The position numbers and the translations under genes were made by a program. From contig CP126201.1 of assembly GCA_030272155.1 (NCBI GenBank), positions 1,151,001-1,215,000 on the forward strand: a stretch of 64,000 nt of DNA, written 5' to 3'. The DNA comes from Tetradesmus obliquus. Lineage: Eukaryota; Chlorophyta; Chlorophyceae; Sphaeropleales; Scenedesmaceae. Numbering within the stretch: the first letter of the stretch is position 1; each line of letters opens with the position of its first letter. Below the pieces are notes generated by a model. That model made no database searches and was not told the DNA's origin. It saw only the letters and a program-made list of their open reading frames with translations. Shown here piece after piece: positions 26,310 to 38,280 of the stretch.

Positions 26310-29300
26310 TCAGCCAGCTGCTGCAGCCCCTGGACCTGTGTTGCGCCGCTGTTCCGCCTTGCGTTCCCGTTGCCGCTGCGCCTTGTAATTTGCCCTCTTT
26401 TCCCTCTTCTCTTTCTCCTTTGTCTCCCTGTTCTTCTGCTGCTCTGTCATTTCCTGCTGCTGCTGCTGCACCCAGCCGGCTGTCATGTCATCTCCAGGGT
26501 CACAAGCAATGACCAGCAGCTTGTACAGCCGGCGAGGCACCGAGTAGTGTCGCTGCTGCTGCTGCTGCTGCTCAGCGGTATCAGCCATCAGCAGCTCATC
26601 CGCCGCCCCTTCATCATCAGCTTGCCGCAGCAGCTGATGATCATGGCTGCTGCTGCTGCTGCCTGCAGCAGCTGCTGGTGCTGTGGCTGGCTCAGATGCA
26701 CGCTTCCAAGTGCAAAATACTGCGCAGTCGCGGCTATACAGGGAGCGCAGCACGCAGCGCGCATTGGCTATCGCAGCCATGGCCACAGCCACCCCATGCC
26801 CCTGCTGGACAAGCACCTGCAAAGTGCACAGCAACGATACAAAAGAAGCAGCGATGACAGGCGAGCGGTCAGCATTCCCACGGTACATGTGGGTATGAAA
26901 CTTGGAGGTGCAGTTGTCATACCATAGAGTGCTGCTGCTGCTGCTGCTGCTGCCCGCACAAGCAGCATCAGCCAGCTGCTATGCTCTGCTGGCGTATGGC
27001 AGTTGGGGCAGGCACTGCATTGCCGGCACAAAAGCAACATAAAGCCACGGCAACACCATACATGCATTCACAAACGACAGCAGCAGCAGCAGCAGCAGCA
27101 GCGGCTCACTGCAGCACAACCGGCCGGTTGTCGCAGCTGCAGCGTCAGAGCATCTGCCAGCAAGCCCACATCACTGCCAGCATCAGCAATCAGCACCCGC
27201 TGGTTGCGGGCTGGCGCCGGCACATGCGACATCAGCAAGGGACCGTAGTTTGCCAACCAATGGCGATTATGGCAGGAACTGCATTCCACAGCACACACAA
27301 CAGCGCCAGCCACGGCAGCAACATACGACGTACACAACACACAAAACAGCAGCAGCAGCTGAACTCACCGAAGCACAGCCAGCTGGCTGTCGCAGCTGCA
27401 GCGTCAGCGCATCTGCCAGCAGGCCCACACCACCCACAGCCACTGCTGCCAACGGCACAAACAGAAGCGACAGGCAGAGCAGCAACACACAGACATCACA
27501 AAGCACATGAAAAAAGCAGCAGCGCGGCTCACCGAAGCACAGCCGGCCGGCTGCCGCAGTTGCAGCGTCAGCGCATCTGCCAGCAAGCCTACATTGCCGC
27601 CAGCATCAGCAACCAGCACCCGCTGATTGCGGGCCGCAGCCGGCAGCGGCAGCGGCCGCGTCACGCGCTGCAGCTGCAGGCGCAAGCTGTTGGGTGGGGG
27701 CTGGGGCACTGCGCTGCAGGGCTGCAGCAGCTGCGGCTGCAGCAGCAGGGTGGAACGGCTGCACCTGCAGCAGCAGTTTCGAGTGGCACTGGGATGAGTT
27801 GAGAGAGCCAGCACAAGAATGCTTGTTGGCTTGGGTGCGGCGCATAGACATTTGCAAAGTGCAGTGCAAGCTGCCTGGTGGGGGCTGAGGTACCGCTTGG
27901 CAGGGCTGCAGGAGCTGCGGCTGCAGCAGCAGGGTGGAGCGGCTCGACCTGCAGCAAGATGCAGGGTTGCGTTGCAGTAAAGTGTTTGTAGTTATGAGTC
28001 CTGCATGAAGTTTGCCTGCTGGCACAACAAGGCTAGGCGACATGTCATTGCTCGGCTCCAACAGCAAAGTGCTGCAAACAGTGCCCCACACAGCAGGCGC
28101 TGCTAGGTTGTGCATGTGCACAACATACTGCACACAGAGTCGACACACACAAGCACAAACACTAGAAGCAGCACAGGTTTGGCACATGCACACCGTCCTC
28201 AGGGGTACTGCTGTCCTCTTGTGCTGCCCTGCTGTTGGCAGGAGCAGCTCAGACAGAAATCTCATGTGTAGAACATAAGCATCACCGGACGTTTGTGCAG
28301 CACAACAATCATTTATGATGCTGTTCAGATCACTATGATTCTCACACCATCTGTGATCCTCACATCCTCCTGCAAATCGCCACACCATCCTGCAAAACTC
28401 ACAACAACCTGCCACCTTCAAATCATCCTGCAAACATTACACCACCCTGCACACCTGTGTGTTTCACGCATTGCGCTGTTCACTGCTGCCAGTGCCAGCT
28501 CAGAGTCTGCCGCTGCATCCAGCACACCCAGGCTGCAGGCTGCATGGCACGGCGCCTCTCCATTTCTGTTGCAGAAAGATTTCAGCTGTTGCTGAAATCT
28601 TTCTTACGAACACTGCTCACACAACAATGACACTGTTCCAAAAACTACGCACCCCACAACAACCTGCCAACTTCAAACCATCCTGCAAACATCACATTAC
28701 CCTGCGTACCTGTGTGTTTCACGCATTGCGGTGTTCACTGCCGCCAACGCCACCGCAGCATCAGCTGCTGCATCCAACACACTTCACTTTTGCTCCCATG
28801 GTCCAGCCCACAAACGTCACCTCTCTTTTTCTGTTGCTGAACCTGTCCACTGCGCACGCAACAATGACCCTGTACCGATCGCTAAAAAACCCACAACATC
28901 CTGCCACCTTCAAATCATCCTGCAAACATCACATCACCTTGCGTACCTGTGTGATTCACGCATTGCGGTGTTCACTGCCGCCAGCGCCAGCTCAGAGTCT
29001 GCCGCCGCATCCAGCACACCCAGGCTGCAGTAACCCTTGTCCGTGACGTTGTAACAGTTGAAACACATCATACCCTGCGTACCTGTGGTGTTCACGCATT
29101 GCGCTGTTCACTGCCGCCAGAGCTAGCTCGGCGTCTGCCGCCGCATCCAGCACACCCAGGCTGCAGGCTGCATGGAAGCACAGATGCTTGTCCAGCACCT
29201 TGCCAAGCGCTATATAGCTGTTGCTGCTGCTGCTGCTGCTGCTGAAAGTTGCTGCAGCAGCCTCCTGGGAGAGCTGCAGAGGTAGCTGCTTCTGCTGCTG

Positions 29301-30048
29301 CTGCTGCTGATGATGATGATGGTGTGGCCCGAGCAGAAGGTAGGTAGGGCTGCTGCTGCCGTGTGGCTGCCTGCAGCAATACACGGCAGGAGAACAAGGT
29401 GTGAGATCCTTGCGAACCATACACTACAGCAAGAGTTGCGGGAGATGCTGTGGCAGTTGTTGGAACATAGCAGCTGCACATGCAAAGGTGAGCCGGCAAG
29501 CATCATGTGCACCAAGCATGAAGGCAAGAATATGCATGCGGGTGTGAAGGCCGAGCTAGGCATAATTTAACTCAACCAAAATGTATGGTAGCTGCATCTA
29601 CAGCATGCACCGCAACAAGCACAGCTCAAGCACACCAGCACAGCAACCTTGAACTACACACTGCAAGCACACCGTTCACACCAGGCACGTCTCAGGCTCC
29701 ACAGCCAATGGCTGATCACATACACACACACACAGCGAGCCCACCATGCCACACCACACGAAGAAAGCCATCTGGCATAACCAACAGTGCAGCAGTAAAA
29801 AGCAGCAAACCAGGCAGCGGCCAAGCACCTGCAGCAGCGAATGACATGGGGGCGCCTGCAGCGAGGTCACAAACATGGCAGCACTGCAGGCTGCAGGGCA
29901 AAAGCTCTACAACTGCACCAACTGCTGCTGCTGCTGCTTCACCAAAGGTACCCCTCCCCCTCATCATCATCATCCTGCAGCAGCTGCTGCCGCTGCTGCT
30001 GCTGCTGCCGCCTGCCCAGCTGCTGCTCCCCTTGCTGCTGTTGCTCCC

Positions 30049-30082
<34 letters not shown>

Positions 30083-30585
30083 GCTGTTGCGCTGCACAGG
30101 AAACACACACGTTGCAGGAATGAGCTCTCCCTTGCTGCCTATCCCTTTGCACAGCAGCAGCGTCAGCTCATAGTACCGCACAACATGTGAGGCAGCAGGA
30201 CTGCCTGCAAGAAGATCTTCTCGGCGCTGCACTGCCCGAATATGCATCGCCAGCCCCTGCCCACCCTCACCGCTGCTGCTGCTGCTGTTGGTGCGCATGA
30301 GCATCAGCTCAGAGAGTGCCACAGCTGTCAGCGCATGCAGCGCCGCAATGCCGCCAGCGCTGCACACCCGGCATCGCCCTTTCAGCACGAGCGCAGAGCA
30401 GATGAGCTTTGCGAGCTTAGGGGGCTCGCTGTGCCTTGATGCATTCAGAGTGACGTGGTGTGACACCACATCCGGCACTGCCAGAGGTGGCAGATGGCTG
30501 CAGCAGCGGGGTAGGGTTTGGGGCTCTGGTACAGTCCCTTCCAAGCAGCGAGCCATCCAGCCACGATGCTGCTTGATTGGCCTAG

Positions 30586-30621
<36 letters not shown>

Positions 30622-31709
30622 CATCAGATGATGATGAGGCATGTGCGGCTGCACTGCTACTTGCAGCTTCAGCCTCATTGTGCTGCTGCTCATCTGCACT
30701 GCTGTCGCTGCTGCCGCTGCTGCTGCTGCTGCCTGGAGCATTCGGCGCCGGCAGAGGCTGCGGGCGCAGCACGCCAGCATATGGCCACAGCGTAACCAGC
30801 AGCCGCATCCGCAGCGGGTCATGCACAGTAAAACCCACTTGGCACAGCAGGCTGCACTTGTGCTTGCGCTGCAGGAAATGCGTTGCTGCTCGCAGGATAG
30901 CTAGGGCTTTCGTGGCACCCTTGTGATCATGGAACAGCAGCAGCATGCGGCCGCTGCTGCCGCCGAGTAAGCGCCGCACCATGTAGCGAGCGTGCTTCTC
31001 TGCTGCGTTGTGTGGGGTCACCACGAGATAGTCCAGGCTGTATGTATGGATGCAGCAGTGTGGGTGTAGCAGTTTGCAGGAGAAGGTGCAGGGTGCAGCG
31101 TAGCGCGGCAGGGAGAGCGGCAGCAGCGCAGCACGAACAAGGCAGACAGGCAGCAGCAGGGAGGCAGGTGTCAGCAGCGCAACTGGCAGGGTGCGAGACA
31201 CGAGCCTGCTGCTGCTGCTACTGCTGGCGATGCACAATGCACCACACATGGCAAGCAGCAGGTGCCGTGCAGGCGGCAGCGTGCAGCGCAGCAGCAGCAG
31301 CGGCAGCTAAGTGTCTCGCACCCCACCTATGCGCTGCTGCTGCCGAGCACCTGCCGCCTGCAGCCACCTGCTGCTGCCGTTGCTGCTGCTGGTGGGCGAC
31401 TTGGCAGAACACACGGACCAACTCAACAACACAGACACCCCTAGAGACAACACCAACACTTGAACACCAGTGAACAACCACAAGAAGCCAAGCAAACCAC
31501 CGATCAAATGATACAGTGCACCAGAGCGCCACGACTGGCAAGGCACAGCTACATCTGTAGCGTGCAGCGAAGTACTCACACAGCACCAGCAGCAGCACTC
31601 ACTTGTTTGGCACGCCCTGGCGCCATTCTTTGTTCCGCACTTGCCACCTGCTCATGTCGTAAGGGTATGGCATGATGCCAGCCCGGCTGCTGCTGCTGCT
31701 GCCGCCGTC

Positions 31710-31746
<37 letters not shown>

Positions 31747-32069
31747 GCTTGGCGCCGCCTTGCCTGCTGCTGCTTGACCTGCTGCTGCTTAACCTGCTGC
31801 TGCTCCCAGCCCTCCTGCTGCTGCTGTGGCCTTCTGCTGTCGGTTTTGGTGCTGCTGTTGGGGCTGTCAGGCTCTGCTGCCTGTGCTGTCTGCTGCCCTT
31901 GCTGCAACTGTGTTGTGTCTGTTTGCGATTCCTGCAAGAACGATTGCAGCGTCCATTCTTCCTCATTTGCAGCAGCAGCTGCTGCAGCATTAAGCTGACG
32001 GCTGCGCTGCTGAGTGCTGCCATCGGTGCTGTCGCGTGCTGCTGCGGACGGCCTTAAAACGTTGAGCAT
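26310..32069 (-). CDS. Large protein with several SpoVS/Alba-like modules
   Basis: Exons (minus): 32069-31603, 31037-29952, 29370-29083, 27764-27533, 26816-26310. All are GT-AG with agreeing phases; 2580 nt gives 859 aa. The start is the first ATG in the frame. Residues 1-155 are Gln/Ser-rich, ending WQVRNKEWRQGVPN. Four segments resemble the beta-alpha-beta pattern of bacterial SpoVS or archaeal/plant Alba. About 157-244: YMVRRLLGG and HKGATKALAILRAA. About 344-450: LAKLICSALVLKG and SAGGIAALHALTAVAL. About 567-613: SLGVLDAAADAELALAAVNS. About 657-730: LLADALTLQL, then VLVQQGHGVAVAMAAIANAR. Low-complexity Ser, Gln and Ala linkers separate them. The C-terminus is a Lys/Arg/Glu coiled-coil-like tail. 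Nucleic-acid binding would be the inference if the Alba/SpoVS fold is right. The splice structure is strong; the family call is tentative. Confidence 0.7.
27105..27960 (-). repeat. Copies of SpoVS-like exon 4 edges
   Basis: Exon 4 is 27764-27533. Its 5' edge is copied upstream at about 27955-27860 (CTGCAG then STLLLQPQ-like coding). Its 3' edge (VLVADAG, GLLADALTLQLRQPAGC) is copied downstream at about 27435-27360 and 27215-27100. Each copy ends at a GTGAGT or GTGAGC donor. Confidence 0.85.
28194..28291 (+). repeat. 98-bp direct repeat, copy 2
   Basis: This is the partner of 25562-25659. It lies in intron 3 of the SpoVS-like gene, between exons 3 and 4. Confidence 0.92.
28455..29024 (-). repeat. 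In-frame cassette copies of the end of SpoVS-like exon 3
   Basis: Downstream of exon 3 (29370-29083), two copies are bounded by CTGCAG and a GT donor and are exactly 78 nt: 29024-28947 (donor GTACGC) and 28532-28455 (donor GTGTGC). Both enter and leave in phase 2, the phase of the exon 3/4 junction. Each could therefore be spliced in as 26 extra residues (LGVLDAAADSELALAAVN type). A third copy at about 28785-28705 keeps the donor but is degraded at its start. Confidence 0.88.
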
Positions 32070-32896
32070 AGCATGCCTGCTTCCAGTGCTGCTGTTGCTG
32101 CTGCTGGTGTACTGCACAACACGCTGGCGTGCAGCACGTGGCTGGCAAGCCCCTCTTGCACATCTAGGGCCCGAAAGAGCTCCTAGTGACCTGTGACGAA
32201 GGCAGAAGATGACAGACAGAGCGAACAAATCAAGTTGGACAGCACCGCCGGAAGAACAGCGACCGGAGCACACCAATGCTCAGCTCAGGTGAAACCAATG
32301 CAATCGTGTGGCTATCAGCCTTACCTGTTCATTGGATGCTGCGTTTGCCACGCTGTGTTTGCTGTACGCTGCCACCACCACCGCCAGCAGGCGGTCTGCA
32401 TATGCGTCTGCTGTCGCTGCAAGGCTCAGTCAGCATCGCGCACTGCTGTGGAACGTTCATACACCGCTCGTGCACCACGTATAGTGCTGGCGATGCGAAC
32501 GGACTGAAACTCAGGTCAGCATCAGCTGCTGCTACTGCAGCTGCTACCAAGTTGCCAAGCCCATGCCATGGTGACCAAAAAAACACGAACAGCGGCCTCT
32601 AAGTATACTCCTTGGTATCGTTGCCTGGTCCTGCATAGCCAGGGGCATCTGCCATGTCAGACCATGTCACCTGCTGTGGCGGTTTTGTCACCCAATGGGT
32701 CATGGCCCCTGGCCGCTGCCCAGGTTCCTGCAGCCTTCATCACCATAACTGCATGCAGAAGTTGCATTCTGCAGTCTGCTTCGCAGTTGTATTCATCAGT
32801 TGCTTGGGGACGCTGGCCTGATGATGTGAACACTTTGGTCTACAAGGTGCTTGTACAATCAGTGGGGTTGCCCCGCTGTGCAGGACCTTTGCAGCG
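32070..32896. promoter_or_regulatory. Shared upstream region of two divergent genes
   Basis: The SpoVS-like gene starts leftward at 32069 and the FBXO7-like gene rightward at 32897. The 828 bp between them must hold both promoters and 5' UTRs, unless upstream non-coding exons exist. No clear TATA box or known motif was identified. Confidence 0.5.
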
Positions 32897-33969
32897 ATGA
32901 AGCTCAAGATCAAGCATATCAGCAACTCAAGGGATGCGTACCGATTGGAGGTGCCGAATGGCTGTTCGCTCGCGGAGCTCAAGCAATTCTTGGCTGAGCA
33001 GCTCGCGGTGCTGGCCTCCGCGCCAGCAGCGGACGTTGTAGTGTCTCTCAACAAAAAGGAAAGTACATGAAACTCACGGTTTACGTCGAAAATGACGCAG
33101 CGCTTCACAATTTTCAAGCACCTGCTGCTGCTGCCAGCCTGCTGTCAAGTACCATCTCGTGTACATCCCACACACCGCATGGATATGCACGCACCTCCAA
33201 CAACGTTCATTTCAACATGGGGTAGATTTCTATGACCTGCTGTGTCCAGCTTGCTGTGCTGGTGCCATGCCTTTCACCACTGCTGGCTCCATACTGCTGG
33301 CTCCATGTCTGCAGGACACGCTATCAGAGGACGACAATGCTTCTTTGACGAGTCTAGGGGTGTGCAGTGGTGATCTGCTGTGGGTTCTGGCCCCTGCAGC
33401 ACCACAGGCAGCAGCAGCAGCAAATGCTGGCAGGGACTTGCTACCCAGCGCTGAGCAGCAGCAGGTACAGGGTCTCAGCAGTCAGTCATCGGCGGCTGCA
33501 CGTGCAGCTCCCGCTGCTGCTGCTGCTGCTGCTGCTGCCGCTGGTGCTTCCGGCATGGCTGTTGATATTCCACAGTCCAGCAGCTCAGCCTCAGCAGCGG
33601 CAGCAGCAGCAGCAGCAGGGGCAGCAGGAGATGTTGACATGCCAGATGTTGGTCCCCAAGCACAGGAGCCTGCCCCTGCTCCTGCTGCTCAAGGTACTAC
33701 AGAACAGGCAGCACCAGGCAATGCGGCAGCAGCAGCAGCAGCAGGTGACGCACTACCTGAGGTGTATCACCCGCCTGCAAAGCCATGGGTGCCTGACCAC
33801 CTGCAGCGCCTGCTAAGCCTACGGCAGCAGCAGCAGCAGCAGCAGCAGCAAGGAATCAGTCAAGCGCAGCTGCTGGTGCTGACTGTGCATGCTGCTATGT
33901 TGGAGTCTGGTTTCCAGCCCTGGCAGCAGCAGCAGCAGGCAGTTGCGGCAGCAGCGCCAGTGCAGGCAG

Positions 33970-34009
<40 letters not shown>

Positions 34010-34231
34010 TGCGGCTGAGCTGCTGCAGCGCCAGCAGCAGCTGCTGCTGCCTGTCCTGCAGGGAGCTGGCAATGTGTACACGCTGGCCTATCTGCTGCCG
34101 GGTGTTGCAGCAGCAGGTAGTGCAGCAGCAGCTGGCAGCAGCAGCAGCAGCAGCAGCAAGGCTGCTGGTGTGGCAGTAGAGGTGAAGGCAGTTGATGTGG
34201 GGCACCACTTGGTGCTGGCTGGAAGCATCAA

Positions 34232-34267
<36 letters not shown>

Positions 34268-36521
34268 GAGTGGCAGCAGCAATACCAATGTCAGTGCAGA
34301 TGGCGGCAGCAGCAGCAGCAGCAAGCTGGTAGTGTCACTGAGCATCCCCAAGAGCCATGTGTGTCTGCTGCAGAGCAGCAGCAGCAGCAGCTCTGAGCAG
34401 CCAGCCGCACCTACAGCAGCAGCAGCAGCAGCACCTCCTGCTGCAAGCTCAGCAGACCCACCAGCAGCACCAGAACAAGGCAGTGCCACCGAGCAGCAGC
34501 AGCAGCAGCAGCAGCAGCCGGGCTGGCCGCTGTGCAGCTTCACTGGGCTGCAGCAGCTGTGGGTGCTGCTGAAGGACCGGCTTTGCCTGCCGCTGCTGGC
34601 GGCCGGCTGTGCTGCTGCTGGCCTGGCGGCTCCTGCAGGCCTCACAAACTTGCTGTATGAGATGCAGGAGGCAGTACTGGCGCTGCTGGCGGTGAGTGGT
34701 GCTGGCGTGCTGTTCCGGTGGCGTGCTGTTGTCAGCATGAATGTTGCCCAGCTACAAACTTGCCGTTTGAGATGCAGGAGGCGGTGCTGGCACTGCTGGC
34801 GGTGAGTGACAAGTGAAGCTGTTGTTTTTGTTATGTTGCCTGCTCATCATGCTTGATGTGTACAACCCTGCCGTTTAAGATGCAGGAGGCAGCATTAACG
34901 CTGCTGGCGGTGAGTGACGAGTACAGCTGTAGTGTGTTGTAGCTGGTAATTTCCGCCGGCCTGGCGGCTGCTGCAGGCCTCACAAACTTGCCAGTTGAGA
35001 TGCAGGAGGCAGTACTGGCACTGCTGGCGGTGAGTGCTGCTGCGCAAGTGGTAACAGGGCAGATTGCGTATTTCACATGCATTTGTTATGCGCCTTTAAG
35101 CATTGCTGGAGCAGGATCCCCCCACCCACATCATTTGATGCTCTGAGTGTCCGTGTGCTTGCATGCTGTTGTAAGCGAGACTGTTGCCCAACTACACGCC
35201 TGCCGAGATGCAGGAGCCGCTGCTGGCGGTAAGTGGCTGTTTGTTGGACGAGTGATGCTGTTATATGTGTTATGTTGCCTCTTCATCTGCCAAGATCAGT
35301 CAGCCGGGCTGCAGCAGCTGTGGGTGCTGCTGAAGGACCGGCTGTGCCTGCCGCTGCTGGTGGCCGGCTGTGCTGCTGCTGGACTGGCGGCTCCTGCAGG
35401 GCTTACAAACTTGCCGTTCGAGATGCAGGAAGCAGTGTTGGCGCTGCTTGCGGTGAGTGCTGCTGCGCAAGTTGTGAAAAGACGAAAATTATACCTCAAA
35501 TGCATTTGTTATGCGTCTTCGAGCATTGCAGGAGCAGGATCCCCCCACCCAAAGTGATTTGATGCTCTAAGTGTGCTGTGTGCTGGCATGCTGTTGTAAG
35601 CGGGAATGCTGCCCAACTGCACGCCTGCCGAGATGCAGGAGGCACTGCTGGCGGTAAGTTGGTGTTTGTTGGACGAGTGATGCTGTTATATGTGTTATCT
35701 TGCCTATTTATCTGCCAAGATCAGTCAGCCGGGCTGCAGCAGCTGTGGGTGCTGCTGACGGACCGGCTGTGCCTGCCGCTGCTGGCGGCCGGCTGTGCTG
35801 CTGCTGGCCTGGCGGCTCCTGCAGGGCTTACAAACTTGCCGTTTGAGATGCAGGAGGCAGTACTGGCACTGCTGGCGGTGAGTGACAAGTGAAGCTGGTG
35901 TACATGTTATGGTGCTTGCTCATCATGCTGTTGGTATATGGATGTTGCCCGTTTCCAGGCCTGCCGTTTGAGGTGCAGGAGGCAGAACTGGCGCTGCTGG
36001 CGATGAGTGAGGAGTAAAGCTGTAGTGTGTTGTACTTGCTATTTTCTGCTGGCCTGGCGGCTCCTGCAGGGCCTACAAACTTGCCGTTTGAGATGCAGGA
36101 GGCAGTACTGGCACTGCTGGCGGTGAGTGACGAATAAAGCTGTAGTGTGATGTACTTGCTGTTTTCTGCTGGCCTGGCGGCTCCTGTAGGGCTCAGCAGC
36201 CTGCCGTTTGAGATGCAGGAAGCAGTATTGGCGCTGCTTGCGGTGAGTGGCTGCTTGTTTCTGAGCGGTGCTGTTATGCGTGTTATGTTGCCTACTCAAC
36301 TGCTCATGCGGCAGAGACGTGGTTACCGCGATATTGCAGGTGTAACTCCTAAATCACTGTGCCTTGTATCAATTCCTAGTTTCCTGCTTTCCCTGCTGCC
36401 TTGTAACAGGCCGAGGACCTGGCAGCTCTCTGCTGCAGCTGCACCCCACTGCGCCACAGGGCCTCAACCGACACCCTTTGGAAGCCGCTTTTTGACAAGG
36501 AGTTCCCACAAAACCCCAACC

Positions 36522-36571
<50 letters not shown>

Positions 36572-37156
36572 CATGGCATGCAGGGGCCACTGGCACATGC
36601 CCTAAACCACACCCTGAACCAGCTGCGGCAGCAGGCCGGCCGGCAGGGTTGGAAATGGGCTTTTGGGGCAGCTTGGGTTCAGCGTGCTAGGGTTCAGGAG
36701 GAGGCGCGGCGCAGGGCCCGTGGGGTTTTGCTGCCAGGGCATATCCAGCCGTACCCAAACCCTATGCCCTGGGGTCCTTTCAGGCCTACACAGCCAATGA
36801 TGCCGCCTAATATCATAGGCGGAGATTACGATCGCTTTCCTGGCGTAGGGTTTGGCGGCAGGGGCGGCGGCGGTTTAGGGTTTAGCGGCGGCGGTGGTTT
36901 AGGGTTTGGGGGTGGGGTGATGCAGCTTGAGGGTGATGGCGGTGTGGGGCTGGGATCTGGAGGGGCGCTGTTTTCTGCTGGAGGCGGCGGTTTAGGCGGG
37001 GGTGGTTTAGATTTTGGAGGGTCCCGGGGGCCTCTGCCTGGCAGGGGTGGTGGCGGTTTTGGTGGGGGTTTAGGTCCTGGGGGTATTGGGGCGCCGGGGT
37101 TGGGTGGCGGCAGGAGGAGGGAGGGAGGAGGGGGCAGCGGCTTCCGCTTGTACTGA
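32897..37156 (+). CDS. FBXO7/SKIP22-like F-box protein with ubiquitin-like and PI31-like regions
   Basis: Exons: about 32897-33058, 33315-34691, 36410-37156. The frame is open throughout, giving about 761 aa. Residues 1-80 are a ubiquitin-like domain (MKLKIKHI, LEVPNGCSLAELKQFL, DTLSEDDNASLTSLG). A long Ala/Ser/Gln-rich region includes a PI31-like FP part (KPWVPDHLQRLL, VYTLAYLLPG, LQQLWVLLKDRLCLPLL). The F-box spans the exon 2/3 junction (EMQEAVLALL, then AEDLAALCCSCTPLRH and LWKPLFDKEFP). GWKWAFGAAWVQRAR and PNIIGGDYDRFPG follow, as in plant SKIP22 and the PI31 C-terminus, then a Gly-rich tail ending FRLY. The family role is substrate recruitment in SCF ubiquitin ligases, with a proteasome link through PI31. 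The exon 1 donor does not fit a normal GT at the required phase (see findings). Confidence 0.85.
34692..36245 (+). repeat. Ten extra copies of the F-box exon 3' edge
   Basis: The F-box exon ends at 34691 (CTGCTGGCG/GTGAGT). Copies of its last 30-150 bases end at 34801, 34909, 35029, 35228, 35452, 35653, 35877, about 36003, 36122 and 36242. Nine keep a GTGAGT or GTAAGT donor; the one at 36003 reads GATGAG. Those ending at 35452 and 35877 are long and restart at LQQLWVLL. The rest cover mainly NLPFEMQEAVLALLA. Intronic DNA between copies is also duplicated (GTTATATGTGTTAT blocks at 35260 and 35690). The true next exon starts at 36410. Confidence 0.92.
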
Positions 37157-38280
37157 TGCGCACAGCACACCTTGTACCAAAGCATGTGTTTGACTTTGTC
37201 TATGTAGTGGGAGTGCTTTGCCCACAGAAAGCATGAGGAAATGCAATAGTACATTGTGTTGCGCCTCAGGTGTGCAACGTTTGGCACATATGCTGTGATG
37301 CCAGGTTGTTGCGCAGCCACCATGCATGTTGTTGCTGCTTGTTGCAGGACATGGATGGCACGCAACGCATGCACCTATACGGTGGCTGTAGTTGGATTTT
37401 TTGATGCATGCATATAGTTTACAGCTTCCAAACGTCTTTGTTCAACAAGTTGGCAAATTGGCGTGTGATGCAGCACAGCAGTTGTTGCAGTATGCGTGCT
37501 GTTTTCTGCTGGGTCCGTGGAGTTGACTCTAGAAAAGGAGCCACGGCGCATGTTGCTCATCGGTTTCTGCAGGCAGTGAAACTTCTTGGTATGCAGTTGC
37601 TGATTCCAAAGTTGGGTCGAGGCGTCAGGCAGGCGGTTGACCGTTGCTTGTGGCTGTTGATGTGTTGGCCTGCCATGCACCTGTGGGTGGGGGCTGCGCT
37701 TGAATGTGACATCAACATCAACTTGCCGCACCCACGCAAGGCAGTTTACTTTTGAATGATGTGCAGTGTGTACCATCCTTGGTTCAGCGCTGTCTGGAAA
37801 GCATGTTTTGTTATGTGGGGTTTGTGGGCTTGTAACACACGTTACTGTGGGCCTGACATACAACATGTGCTGCCGTTGCATTGACACCAGAAGACAGCAC
37901 GATTGTGCAAACGTGAGCTGAACATCCGTGTCCAGCTGCGCTGATCTGACATCCAGACCTGACAGCAGCAGGAGCAGCACTCTGCAGCTGTACAACAGCA
38001 ACATTGCAAGCACTGTGTTAGTTAGGCAACGGCTGGGATTATCTTTACGTATTTATCCTATTATTGTCTTATATCATACGTGGTGCAAAAAGTATACACT
38101 GCTCTGGAGACACCGTTTACTGCTCAAGGACAGCGACGAAATGACCGATCCCTGCGATCGGGGCAGTCAGCACTCTCACAATACAGCAATAGCGGGAAGT
38201 AGATAGATCCACATAGCAAGGCGCTCCACAGGCGATCAGGGCTGCGACAGCAGTACTGCTTTTGAACAGCAGCAGCAACC
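37157..38280. other. Intergenic between the FBXO7-like and PRP4 genes
   Basis: No coding content was recognised. It holds the 3' UTR of the first gene and the promoter of PRP4. A TGTAA, the usual green-algal polyadenylation signal, occurs at about 37829. Confidence 0.4.

Noticed and set aside
29585-30190. Open + strand frames with polyLeu and polyAla opposite the SpoVS-like gene
   Set aside because: They are shadows of the triplet-rich coding exon on the minus strand, which has a phase-consistent exon chain.
32070-32276. Longer N-terminus for the SpoVS-like protein beginning at TTG 32276
   Set aside because: It has no ATG; the first in-frame ATG is at 32069.
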